Shown here piece by piece: positions 22,812-31,230 of a stretch of DNA of 45,176 bases. This DNA is from a virus: positions 1 through 45,176 of the IMG/VR virus record IMGVR_UViG_3300037137_000754; one strand, given 5' to 3'. The position numbers and the translations under genes are program-made. The notes under the pieces were generated by a model. That model worked only from the letters and a program-made list of their open reading frames with translations, was not told the DNA's origin and did not search any database. Position 1 is the first letter of the stretch; every line of letters starts with the position of its first letter.

Positions 22812-22961
22812 ATGAAGAAAAATGAATACAAGTGTGGTAATTGCGGTAAAATCTATCAATATGGCTGGTCAGATAAAGAAGCATCAGAAGAAGCGGAAAG
22901 AAATTTCGGCAAACCAGTAAAAGAATGGAAAGACAAATCAGTCCTCAAAATAACCCGTTAA
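22812..22961 (+). CDS. 49-residue protein with one CxxC motif
   Basis: The N-terminus reads YKCGNCGKIY, a half zinc ribbon, followed by a charged helix. Possibly dimerises to bind zinc. No family is recognised. Confidence 0.5.
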   Translation: MKKNEYKCGNCGKIYQYGWSDKEASEEAERNFGKPVKEWKDKSVLKITR

Positions 22962-22970
22962 AAAGAGATT

Positions 22971-23297
22971 ATGAAAAAGCGAAAAAGGATAAAACAACAA
23001 AAAGAAAAGAAAGAGATAGATTGGGTAATTTTATTCCTGATAGGGCTTCTTGCCTTTATTATTTGGATAAATCACCGACCTTCTCAACAGATTACTTTTG
23101 AGGTAAATAACGATTGGATTGAAAAAATCGCATACGAAAGAGAAATGTGGGGATATGCGAATGGTCTTGCTATGCCTTCACGAATTATTGGTGAGCAGAA
23201 TTATCTTCCTGACTTGCCTCAAAAATCGTGTGAAGAAATAGTCGGTGAACTTTATGATATGGCACAGGAAATGTATCCAAGATATGAACCAAGATAA
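22971..23297 (+). CDS. Single-pass membrane protein
   Basis: 108 residues. A Lys/Arg-rich N-terminus (1-15) precedes one transmembrane span (residues 18-33, WVILFLIGLLAFIIWI), then a soluble acidic domain. Positive-inside topology predicts an external C-terminus. No family is recognised. The following 98 bases to 23396 hold no clear feature. Confidence 0.5.
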   Translation: MKKRKRIKQQKEKKEIDWVILFLIGLLAFIIWINHRPSQQITFEVNNDWIEKIAYEREMWGYANGLAMPSRIIGEQNYLPDLPQKSCEEIVGELYDMAQEMYPRYEPR

Positions 23298-23395
23298 CTC
23301 AATAAAACCAACTTAAATAAAAAATAGGTGAGGTGTTCTTTGTAGGCGTGGCGGAAACCATAGAAGATTAACCCCAAATCAGAAAAATAAGTGTT

Positions 23396-23602
23396 ATGAA
23401 AAAATGTCCTTTATGTAATGGAAGCGGATATATTAAAAAACCCACAAAAACAGAATTAACCATTCTGGAACTTTATAAAAAAGGCTTATCAATGAGGCAA
23501 ATAGGAAAAGTTGTCGGGCTTAAAAGTTCTAATACTATTTGGTATCATATCCATCAGGCAAAATTGGACAAAGCGAATCACAAAAGTATCCGCACAGAAT
23601 AA
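23396..23602 (+). CDS. Small regulator: CxxCxGxG knuckle plus helix-turn-helix
   Basis: 68 residues. CPLCNGSGYI at residues 4-13 resembles a DnaJ-type zinc half-knuckle. Residues 21-58 (LTILELYKKGLSMRQIGKVVGLKSSNTIWYHIHQAKL) form a LuxR/sigma-region-4-like helix-turn-helix. Such small DNA-binding proteins are common phage transcription factors. Confidence 0.55.
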   Translation: MKKCPLCNGSGYIKKPTKTELTILELYKKGLSMRQIGKVVGLKSSNTIWYHIHQAKLDKANHKSIRTE

Positions 23603-23636
23603 TATAATTTAGTAAAAAATTGTGAACGATAACATT

Positions 23637-23843
23637 ATGAACGAAAACATAAAGATAATTTTCTCAATTATAGCAATTATAGTAGTGATGGGATTAGTCG
23701 TTTTGGGCTTGATTAAGGTAGTAAGGTTTGCGAACCAATACGGAAAAGAATATCACGAAAAAGAGAAACAAGAACTTATCCAATGTTTTCAAAAGACAAA
23801 TCAAGATTTTGATTGGTGCTACGACCAAGTAATTATTAAATAA
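23637..23843 (+). CDS. Small membrane protein
   Basis: 68 residues from ATG 23637; a GTG at 23622 would add five. Transmembrane span at residues 5-27 (KIIFSIIAIIVVMGLVVLGLI), then a charged tail with two cysteines. No family is recognised. Confidence 0.45.
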   Translation: MNENIKIIFSIIAIIVVMGLVVLGLIKVVRFANQYGKEYHEKEKQELIQCFQKTNQDFDWCYDQVIIK

Positions 23844-23849
23844 ACCATT

Positions 23850-24194
23850 ATGACAATACCAGACGCAATAAAATTAGCAATAAAGGAAGGATATAAAATG
23901 CCAGTAAGTTTCAAATGGTCGGATATTTTCCTTGACCCTCAATTCTGGCAATGCCTTGGAAAGGCGATGAGGTGGGAAAAAGGATATAAAGTTAAAGGTA
24001 TGCAAGGTTTTCACATCTCAAAGTGCTGTGGGGCTAAAATAGTTTTATATGCGAATCACAAACAATGCACGAATTGTGAGAAAATGGAATGGGAAGGAGT
24101 TGATTCTTGTGAACCTTGGCTTTATCGCCAGCACCAATTTATAGACCACCTCGCCTCTGGCAAATCCGCAGAATCTTATTTTGAAACTTTATGA
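23850..24194 (+). CDS. Hypothetical 114-residue zinc-like protein
   Basis: It contains KCCGAKIVLYANHKQCTNCEKME, two Cys pairs resembling a zinc ribbon, after a helical N-terminus with WSDIFLDPQFWQCLGKAMRWEKG. This N-terminal motif is seen in other small phage early proteins of unknown role. Its stop overlaps the next start (ATGA). Confidence 0.5.
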   Translation: MTIPDAIKLAIKEGYKMPVSFKWSDIFLDPQFWQCLGKAMRWEKGYKVKGMQGFHISKCCGAKIVLYANHKQCTNCEKMEWEGVDSCEPWLYRQHQFIDHLASGKSAESYFETL

Positions 24195-24490
24195 AACACA
24201 CATCAGAAACAATTAGAAAGGGTGTAGAGGAGTTTGAGGAAAGATTTCCGCAATTTATTGGGAGTGGAGCCCCATTCCCTATTTTTAAGGAAACACCAAA
24301 TCGTGAACACATTAAATCCCACCTCTTCGCCTCCCAAAAAGCCCTTTTAGAAGCGGTGATAAAGGATATAGAAATAATGAAGAACCATAACGAAATGATT
24401 GAAATGAGGGGGGCAGAATACACAAGAGGTTTTGAAAAAGCCCTCACCGACCTCCAAGAATCTCTCGCCCAACTAATAAAAACATTATGA
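24191..24490 (+). CDS. Helical hypothetical protein
   Basis: 99 residues, mostly alpha-helical and charged (EEFEERFPQFIGSG; ALLEAVIKDIEIMKNHNEM). Coupled by ATGA overlaps at both ends, so it belongs to one translational unit with its neighbours. No family is recognised. Confidence 0.5.
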   Translation: MKHTSETIRKGVEEFEERFPQFIGSGAPFPIFKETPNREHIKSHLFASQKALLEAVIKDIEIMKNHNEMIEMRGAEYTRGFEKALTDLQESLAQLIKTL

Positions 24491-24897
24491 AAAATACAAA
24501 ACCGCCAAAAGAAAACTGGAAAGACAAACCCCTTGATTTAATTGAAAAAGAAATCTGTAAGCATCCAGCAATCGCAAAAGGAGGCGGAGAAGAAAATTGG
24601 AGATGTATTTCTTGCGGAAAAATTACAAGTCCTCCTCAAATAAAAAAAACCAAAAAGTTTTGGAAAAAGGTAAGAGTGTTAAAAGACAAAGAGAGATTTA
24701 ATTCTTTATTCGTTGGGAAAAAATGGGTTGATGCTTATAATTGTGGTGTTGGGGCAGAATTAAATTGCATTATAACTATTTTGGAAAATAGGGCTATAGA
24801 TGAAAAATGGGATTTACTTCAACTGAGAGATTATTTGAAAGAAAGAAAGGCAAAAATGATAGAGCAGGAATATAACAGAAAAATCTCTAACAATTAG
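24487..24897 (+). CDS. Hypothetical protein with CxxC and helical C-terminus
   Basis: 136 residues. One CISC pair at about residues 41-44 with an upstream CKHP could form a zinc site. The rest is helical and basic. No family is recognised. Confidence 0.45.
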   Translation: MKNTKPPKENWKDKPLDLIEKEICKHPAIAKGGGEENWRCISCGKITSPPQIKKTKKFWKKVRVLKDKERFNSLFVGKKWVDAYNCGVGAELNCIITILENRAIDEKWDLLQLRDYLKERKAKMIEQEYNRKISNN

Positions 24898-24921
24898 TAA
24901 AACATTTAAGCCAGAAAACTT

Positions 24922-25089
24922 ATGAAAAAAGATTACAAGAAATACGAAAAATTAGTAGATGATATTTGTTCTGATGAAACTGGGGCAGATAAACCTTATT
25001 CAATGCATCTTAAAAAATGGGCAATTGAGATTGCTTTAATGGTTAATAAAGAAAAACAGGAACTTTTAGATAAAATCAAAAAATCTTAA
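24922..25089 (+). CDS. 55-residue hypothetical protein
   Basis: ATG to TAA, 10 bases before the methyltransferase gene. Charged helical protein (KKDYKKYEKLVDDICSDE; ALMVNKEKQELLDKIKK). No family is recognised. Confidence 0.4.
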   Translation: MKKDYKKYEKLVDDICSDETGADKPYSMHLKKWAIEIALMVNKEKQELLDKIKKS

Positions 25090-25099
25090 CCCCCTCAAG

Positions 25100-25888
25100 A
25101 TGAAAAATAAAAAAGAGATGAAATATCCAGAAGATTTTATAAATAAAATAATTTGTGGGGATTGTTTGGAAGTTATAAAAGATATACCTGATAAAAGTAT
25201 TGATATGATACTTTGCGATTTACCTTATGGAACGACTGCCTGTCATTGGGATACAATTATTCCTTTTGAGCCATTATGGGAGCAATATAAGAGAATTATA
25301 AAAAACAACGGAGCGATAGTTTTGACCGCTTCACAACCATTTACCAGTGCTTTGGTGATGAGTAATCCTGATATGTTCAAATACTCTTGGATTTGGCAAA
25401 AAGCTGTTGGTAGTAATTTTGCCACATTAAAGTATCAACCTATGAAAGAACACGAAGATGTTTTGATATTCGGAAAAGGCAAAACTACATACAATCCAAT
25501 TATGGAAGAACGAAAAGGGAGTGGTAGTGAACGAGTTAAACACAAATACAATGCTCTTGAAAGCAAAACTGGTGAAGCTAATGGAAGTTTACTAAATACA
25601 GAAAGAACAGGAAAATATGGAGAATTAAGAAATCCAAGTAGTGTCCAGTATTTCAATAATAGAGAGGATTCAAGAGGTCTCCATCCCACCCAAAAACCAA
25701 TTGCTTTAATGTCTTATCTTATCAAAACCTATACCAACGAAGGAGATTTAGTATTAGATAATTGTGCGGGAAGCGGAACTACTGGTGTGGCTTGTAAAAA
25801 AACGGGCAGAAATTATATCGGTATAGAAATAAATCCCGCTTATGTAAAAATCGCAAAACAAAGATTAAGACAAGAAGTATTATTTTAA
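25100..25888 (+). CDS. Beta-class N6/N4 DNA methyltransferase
   Basis: 262 residues (ATG 25118 is an alternative). The catalytic motif IV is DLPY (40-43, with Leu in place of the usual Pro). The SAM-binding motif is DNCAGSGTTG (220-229), preceded by HPTQKP. Motif IV before motif I defines the beta class (PF01555), usually adenine-N6 or cytosine-N4 enzymes. The stretch between about 120 and 180 is the target-recognition region. It is probably an orphan anti-restriction methylase, as no nuclease partner is encoded. Confidence 0.88.
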   Translation: MKNKKEMKYPEDFINKIICGDCLEVIKDIPDKSIDMILCDLPYGTTACHWDTIIPFEPLWEQYKRIIKNNGAIVLTASQPFTSALVMSNPDMFKYSWIWQKAVGSNFATLKYQPMKEHEDVLIFGKGKTTYNPIMEERKGSGSERVKHKYNALESKTGEANGSLLNTERTGKYGELRNPSSVQYFNNREDSRGLHPTQKPIALMSYLIKTYTNEGDLVLDNCAGSGTTGVACKKTGRNYIGIEINPAYVKIAKQRLRQEVLF

Positions 25889-25920
25889 CCCCCTTAAAAG
25901 ATGAAAAATAAAAAGAAATT

Positions 25921-26604
25921 ATGAAGAAAGATGATTTGGGGCAAAACAATTTATTTGGCAAAAAAGTTATTTCCAGTATAGGATATAATGAGCAAGAAAT
26001 GATTAAAGATATACTTTATTTACATTCTGAAAATAAATATATTGATTGCGACCCAACATATTCAGTTGGAAATTTTTACAAGTTCGGACTTCAAAAACCA
26101 AAATATAAGTTTGATAAGTTTCCACAATTAGCAGAAGTTTCAATGGCAACAAGCGATAATCTCCCGTTAGAAAATGAAAGTATCTATACTATAATGTTTG
26201 ACCCCCCATTCGTTATTGGGGGAAAAACTTATCCTAAGTCAAAAAAAGGAAGTTGTATAATACAAAAAAGATTTACCCAATTTGAAAGTTTTGACGAATT
26301 AAAGCAAATGTATTCAAATAGTTTGAAGGAATTTTCAAGAGTATTAAAGAAAGATGGAATAATTATTTTTAAATGTCAAGATAGTGTAGCAAGTGCTAAA
26401 AATCATTTTACACATTGTTGGGTGATGAATGAGGCAATCAGATTTGGTTTTTATCCAAAGGATTTATTTGTATTACTGGCCAGAAATAGATTAAATGATG
26501 GTCGTAAGCAACAACACGCACGAAAATATCATAGTTATTATTGGGTGTTTAAAAAAACGGCTAATAAAGTCGATTATTACCCCCCCCAAAAAGATAAAAA
26601 ATAA
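25921..26604 (+). CDS. DNA methyltransferase-like protein with DPPF motif
   Basis: 227 residues. The catalytic motif FDPPFVIGG is at 93-101, in a Rossmann-like context (SIYTIMFDPPF; LKKDGIIIFKCQDS). An early IDCDPTYSVGNFYKF could be a SAM-binding or structural motif, but a clear FxGxG is missing, so it is a divergent member. Context beside a beta-class enzyme suggests a second modification specificity. C-terminal HSYYWVFKK resembles the last strand of this fold. Confidence 0.7.
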   Translation: MKKDDLGQNNLFGKKVISSIGYNEQEMIKDILYLHSENKYIDCDPTYSVGNFYKFGLQKPKYKFDKFPQLAEVSMATSDNLPLENESIYTIMFDPPFVIGGKTYPKSKKGSCIIQKRFTQFESFDELKQMYSNSLKEFSRVLKKDGIIIFKCQDSVASAKNHFTHCWVMNEAIRFGFYPKDLFVLLARNRLNDGRKQQHARKYHSYYWVFKKTANKVDYYPPQKDKK

Positions 26605-26648
26605 AAAAGTCGGGGCTAACCCCTAAAACTATTTAAGAGATAAAAGAG

Positions 26649-27038
26649 ATGAAAACAGAAAAGAAAAAAACCTATGCACAATTAAAGAAAAAGTTAGACG
26701 AAGTATTCTCAATCTTCATAAGAAAAAGAGATAAAGGAAAATGTTTTACTTGTTACAGGATATTTGAATGGAAACAGACCGATGCTGGGCACTTTATCAA
26801 TAGAAGCCATCTTGCTACTCGCTGGGACGAAAGAAATGTTCATGCTCAATGCTGGGGCTGTAATAGATTTAGAAATGGGAAAAAGGAAGATTATGCAGTT
26901 CATTTAGAACAACTCCATGGACATGGGATACTTCAAGAACTTCAAAAATTAAGAGATACAGGGGATAAACCAAAGTATATTGACTTGATTAATCTAATAG
27001 AATACTATAAACTTAAAATAGAGAAATTAGAAAACTAA
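26649..27038 (+). CDS. NinG/Rap-like zinc HNH nuclease
   Basis: 129 residues. Zinc/HNH pattern C32-x2-C35, H48 in DAGHFINRS, then TRWDERNVHAQCWGCNRFRNG (C68-x2-C71). This run is the hallmark of the lambda NinG/Rap family, which resolves branched recombination intermediates, and of related phage HNH proteins. It lies at the end of the early module, after the exonuclease/annealase cassette, matching a role in phage recombination. Confidence 0.8.
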   Translation: MKTEKKKTYAQLKKKLDEVFSIFIRKRDKGKCFTCYRIFEWKQTDAGHFINRSHLATRWDERNVHAQCWGCNRFRNGKKEDYAVHLEQLHGHGILQELQKLRDTGDKPKYIDLINLIEYYKLKIEKLEN

Positions 27039-27039
27039 T

Positions 27040-27264
27040 ATGCTATCTATACTTTACAAATGTGATGAATGTTATAAGATATTAAGCGAGGATGGAAAAG
27101 GGAAACCCCATATAAGTATTAATTTTGAAAAATATTCTGGCTGGGTTAAAGAATCAAATGGAGTATGGACTCATTATTCCAAAGTAATTGGATTGAGGCA
27201 ATTTTGCTCGGGTATGTGTTTAGGGCGATTTTTCAATAAGTTAAAGATAACGCCTAAAAGGTAG
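27040..27264 (+). CDS. Small Cys-containing hypothetical protein
   Basis: 74 residues, one base after the NinG-like gene. YKCDECYKI at the N-terminus and FCSGMC near the C-terminus could together bind zinc, with a beta-rich middle. No family is recognised. Confidence 0.5.
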   Translation: MLSILYKCDECYKILSEDGKGKPHISINFEKYSGWVKESNGVWTHYSKVIGLRQFCSGMCLGRFFNKLKITPKR

Positions 27265-27462
27265 AAATCAATACTAAACAACCCCCCACAATAGCCCCTA
27301 ACAGGCGTCATAAAGCAAGAAAGGTATTATACTATGCCACTACCGAAAGACTCAATTAAACGCAAAGAAAGTATTTCCAAGATATAATTTGGATTATTAG
27401 AAAAAAGGTATAACATGCCTTTTGTTTTATTTTATAGATTTTTTTAGATTTCCATAGTATTT
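27265..27462. other. Early/late boundary, no clear gene
   Basis: It contains a possible 17-codon ORF (27334-27387) ending in a TATAAT-like sequence (27383-27388) with no good -35 partner, and a T-rich run just before the terminase genes. A late promoter is plausible here but none can be firmly assigned. Confidence 0.3.
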
Positions 27463-27744
27463 ATGGCAACATTGGAACAACTAAAATTAGCAAGGAAGAA
27501 GGCACTCCAATCTCCTCGTATAGGGAAACGAGGGAAAAATAAAGAAACCATTACTAAAGAAAAAGCAAGGGAAGCTTTTGAATTGGCACAATTAAAGAAA
27601 TGGGAGAAGATATCTGATGCTCAAGCGAAAGATGCTGTTAAGAACTTCAGAGCAAGGGAATATACCCTCAACCAAGTAATAGGCAAACCACAAGAAACAA
27701 TTGAGCACAAAGGCAGTTTGAAATTGCTAATTGATGATGTATAA
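27463..27744 (+). CDS. Putative terminase small subunit
   Basis: 93 residues, stop overlapping the TerL start (TAATG). Basic and helical, ending in a short hydrophobic strand (GSLKLLIDDV). The size, position and charge fit a small terminase or an accessory DNA-recognition subunit, but no diagnostic helix-turn-helix is clear. Confidence 0.5.
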   Translation: MATLEQLKLARKKALQSPRIGKRGKNKETITKEKAREAFELAQLKKWEKISDAQAKDAVKNFRAREYTLNQVIGKPQETIEHKGSLKLLIDDV

Positions 27745-29132
27745 TGGAAATAGAACGAGTAAAATTGAGCGAACTGATAAATCCCACCGATAAACAAAAG
27801 GAATTCTTAATAGCAACCGACCACTATAAATATCCATTTTACGGAGGAGCAAAAGGCGGTGGCAAAAGTTATATTTTAAGATGGGGATTAGTTAGGAAAT
27901 TAATAAAATGGGCGAAATTGGGCATACCAAGAGTTAGGGTTGCCATGTTCTGTGAAGATTATCCTTCATTGAAAGATAGACAGATAACCAAAATGGAAAC
28001 AGAATTCCCCGAATGGTTAGGACGTTTATCAAACACCCAGATAGAAGGAATGAGTTATATATTAAGACCAGAATATGGGGGTGGTGTAATAGCACTTAGA
28101 AATCTTGACGACCCAAGCAAATACGCTTCATCAGAGTTCGCAATAGCAGCAGTAGATGAACTAACTAAAAATGAAAGAAGAGTTTTTGACCAATTAAGGT
28201 CAATCGTTAGATGGACGGGCATAGAAGATACAGGACTATGGGGAGCGTCCAACCCTGGCGACATTGGACACGAATGGGTTAAGAAATTATGGATTACGAA
28301 AGAGCTAACAGAAGAAGACCCACGACCTGAAGAACTTATTTTTATTAGGTCACTACCTACTGATAATCCGCATCTGGCTAAATCATACATAGAGGAACTT
28401 CACAGGTTGCCAGAACAATTAAGGAAGGCATATTTAGAAGGAAACTGGGATGTATTTGAAGGACAATTTTTCAGAGAATTCTTCCGAGATAAGCATGTAG
28501 TTCAGCCATTCGCCATACCCGAGAGTTGGTTAAGATTCAGAAGCATTGACCCATCAGGCAGAGACGGAATAACATCCTGTCACTGGTATGCCATAGATTG
28601 GAACTCACGGGTGTTTGTTTATAAAGAACACTATGGCACGGGCAAAGATGCCGACCAACACGCCAGAGAAATAACACGATTATCCGAAGGAGAGAAATAC
28701 CGCTACACAGTGATTGACTCGGCAGCATTTTCAAAATTGGGCTTGCCTGAAACTATGGCAGAGATATATAATAGATGTGGAGTGGCAGGTTTAACTCCAG
28801 CGTCAAAGCAGAGAGTAGTTGGTTGGAATACGGTTCATACTTATCTTCGTTGGGATGATAATACCGACCCTAAAATAAAGATTTTCAGCACTTGCGAGAA
28901 TTTAATTAGAACTTTACCAGCATTAGTCCACGATGATTTGCACCCAGAAGATTTAAATACAAAGGGCGATGACCACGCCGCAGATGAATTAAGATATTTT
29001 TTACAAACATTGCGAGAGGGAGCTACCCAAAAACCTATGACAATGATTGAGCGAAGATTGAAAGAAATGAAGGAAAGTGAAGAAGATTTTAATCTTAATT
29101 ATTCAAAGTCCAATAATTATTTAATACGATAA
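27744..29132 (+). CDS. Terminase large subunit
   Basis: 462 residues. ATPase: Walker A GGAKGGGKS at 34-42, Walker B IAAVDE at 134-139, followed by a coupling motif near WGASNPG. After the PEQLRKAYLEGNWDVFEGQFF linker, the RNase H-like nuclease domain has IDPSG with D269, VIDSAA and a C-terminal GDDHAADELRYFL. It packages DNA into proheads and cuts concatemers. The complete motif set shows it is functional in appearance. The best single gene for placing this phage taxonomically. Confidence 0.93.
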   Translation: MEIERVKLSELINPTDKQKEFLIATDHYKYPFYGGAKGGGKSYILRWGLVRKLIKWAKLGIPRVRVAMFCEDYPSLKDRQITKMETEFPEWLGRLSNTQIEGMSYILRPEYGGGVIALRNLDDPSKYASSEFAIAAVDELTKNERRVFDQLRSIVRWTGIEDTGLWGASNPGDIGHEWVKKLWITKELTEEDPRPEELIFIRSLPTDNPHLAKSYIEELHRLPEQLRKAYLEGNWDVFEGQFFREFFRDKHVVQPFAIPESWLRFRSIDPSGRDGITSCHWYAIDWNSRVFVYKEHYGTGKDADQHAREITRLSEGEKYRYTVIDSAAFSKLGLPETMAEIYNRCGVAGLTPASKQRVVGWNTVHTYLRWDDNTDPKIKIFSTCENLIRTLPALVHDDLHPEDLNTKGDDHAADELRYFLQTLREGATQKPMTMIERRLKEMKESEEDFNLNYSKSNNYLIR

Positions 29133-29133
29133 A

Positions 29134-31230
29134 ATGTCAATTATCCCACAAATCAAACTCTTCGTAGATAAAGGTAAAAAGAAACTAAGTGATTGGATAA
29201 AACTTGAAATGAACGAATTCGGGCAGATTAGAGAAGACCTTGGAAAAAGAGTATTCCAACCATTAAGAGAAACCGAAGAGAAGATAGGTAAATACGAAGT
29301 GCCATTTCTACCGAAGACTTCAGCTCTTAGATATTTGCCAGGTGAAATGGCCAAAACTGCTGGTGAGTATCTATTGCCGCAGACCCCTTTGGAAGCGGGA
29401 TTGTTTGCCATTCCTTTTGGCACATTGGCTAAACCATTGAAGCCATTGGCTAAAACGCCTATTGGTAAAAAAGTGGTAAGAGTGGCCACCAAAGAATTAG
29501 GAGAAATAGCACCGAAACTATTCACAGGACTTAAAAACATCTCAACCAAACTTCTTGAAAAATTCAGAAGTATGCCCACCGAAATAACAGAACAGCAATT
29601 CAGGGAAGTTCTAAACCGAGCAGAAAAAGAAGGAATAAGAAAAGCGGATAAGGATTTGATTGTGGGATTGGCGGAGAAACAAATTGTGAAATCTGATAAA
29701 GCAGTTGATTTGATAAATAAAGAGGTGGATAAGGAAATTTTTGTTCTTTCTAAAAGAGGATACAAACCGACTGGAGAAAAAGTTGGCTGGACTCTTGATA
29801 ATGGCATTGAACACATTGAAATAAATCTTAAAAATGCCAAAGGAAATGAAATCAATTTATATGCGAGAAGTAATGGAAGTAAGGTATTGACCAAATTAGA
29901 TACAGAACCTCTTTCAAAAACAATGAAACCAGGATTTGGAGAAGACATTTTCAAAGGAACAGAGTTTTCTTATGGTGCAAAAATGCCAACTGCCAAACTC
30001 AACCTCACCAAGCTCGCCTCTGATGTTGAAGAACAACTTGTTCCCCTTACTGCTACATCAGTTAAAAGTCCTCGCTGGTCTAATATAGGCGAAGATTTCA
30101 TTGGCGATGGCAAATATGGTGAGATAGTATATCAAAGTCCTGTAAAGACGAGTGCTGGAGAGGTGCATTTCCATCAACAAAAAACAGGATACAGAAGAAG
30201 TATTGACAATAGATTTATCTATGTTAATAAAGATTCTTTCCCCAACTACTTCTCCCATATTCGTTATGAAGATATGGCAGACGGAAAGACAAGAAAGATA
30301 TTGGAAACACAGAGTGATTTGTTTCAGAAGGGAAGATTGGAAATGGAAAAAGATATTTTAGAGAAAGCACCTAAAAAATCATTAAAACCAGGAGATGAAT
30401 GGTTTGACAAACAAATTGAAATTAGAAAAGAAAAGTTAGAAGGAATTACTAAGTTACAACCTTACTCCTCCAACGACCCACTCGCTCATCTCCGCACCTT
30501 CCGAGAAGAAGTAAAACGAGCCGCAAAAGATGGCAAGGATACTTTACTTATTCCCAGTGGAGAAACAGCGATGAAGATTGAGGGGTTGGGAGAAGCAGGA
30601 AGATATCAATTTAGGGGAGTGCCAACGCCAGAAAATCCAATGACTCCGATTATAGGCGAAAGAAACCTAAAAATTGGCAGAGAAATTGAGAGATTTTATG
30701 GAATGGAGAGAGAGGGTGAGAGATGGATAATCACCGACATCCTCGGAGAAGGGAAGTTTAAGGCGATGCCTAAAGAACATTTTGATTCATTCGCTGAATC
30801 AAAAGGCGTTCAAAATCTATCTGGCGAGGACTTAATGTCGTATGCAGAGCAACACGCAACTAAAAACTTCTGGGGTTCTAAAGAAACCTTTGACATCTCT
30901 GGTAAAGTAGACGCCCAACACTTCGTCTATAAACTTAACGAAGAAGCCATTCCAAGAGAAGCAAGAAAGATGGGGTTAGAAGTTGAAGGAAAAATAGATT
31001 TAGCAGGAACTCTTGATTCAAAAAATCCATTTAAAGCTTCCCGTTATGGAACTTGGTGGAAGATAAAAATCCCACCAGAAAGAGCAGGAATGCCAGTGGA
31101 AGCATATGGAGCAGGACTTATCCCCTTCCTCTCTACTTTACAACCGAAACAGGAGGGATATGATGAAAGTAAGAAAAGCAATATTCCCTTTATTAATAAA
31201 TTAAACCAACAACTTTTCATAAATAAATAA
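29134..31230 (+). CDS. Large polyvalent-like protein between TerL and portal
   Basis: 698 residues, one base after TerL and directly before portal. The N-terminal 150 residues are amphipathic and hydrophobic (LPQTPLEAGLFAIPFGTLAKPLKPLAKTPIGKKV), like ejected or membrane-interacting virion proteins. Residues about 370-480 resemble the domain found in large polyvalent proteins of phages and conjugative elements: SHIRYED, then ILETQSDLFQKGR (compare the E-x-QSD motif), then LAHLRTFREEVKRAAKDGKDTLLIPSGET. The region about 590-680 is a further alpha/beta domain. An enzyme delivered with DNA is plausible; the activity is not established. Confidence 0.45.
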   Translation: MSIIPQIKLFVDKGKKKLSDWIKLEMNEFGQIREDLGKRVFQPLRETEEKIGKYEVPFLPKTSALRYLPGEMAKTAGEYLLPQTPLEAGLFAIPFGTLAKPLKPLAKTPIGKKVVRVATKELGEIAPKLFTGLKNISTKLLEKFRSMPTEITEQQFREVLNRAEKEGIRKADKDLIVGLAEKQIVKSDKAVDLINKEVDKEIFVLSKRGYKPTGEKVGWTLDNGIEHIEINLKNAKGNEINLYARSNGSKVLTKLDTEPLSKTMKPGFGEDIFKGTEFSYGAKMPTAKLNLTKLASDVEEQLVPLTATSVKSPRWSNIGEDFIGDGKYGEIVYQSPVKTSAGEVHFHQQKTGYRRSIDNRFIYVNKDSFPNYFSHIRYEDMADGKTRKILETQSDLFQKGRLEMEKDILEKAPKKSLKPGDEWFDKQIEIRKEKLEGITKLQPYSSNDPLAHLRTFREEVKRAAKDGKDTLLIPSGETAMKIEGLGEAGRYQFRGVPTPENPMTPIIGERNLKIGREIERFYGMEREGERWIITDILGEGKFKAMPKEHFDSFAESKGVQNLSGEDLMSYAEQHATKNFWGSKETFDISGKVDAQHFVYKLNEEAIPREARKMGLEVEGKIDLAGTLDSKNPFKASRYGTWWKIKIPPERAGMPVEAYGAGLIPFLSTLQPKQEGYDESKKSNIPFINKLNQQLFINK

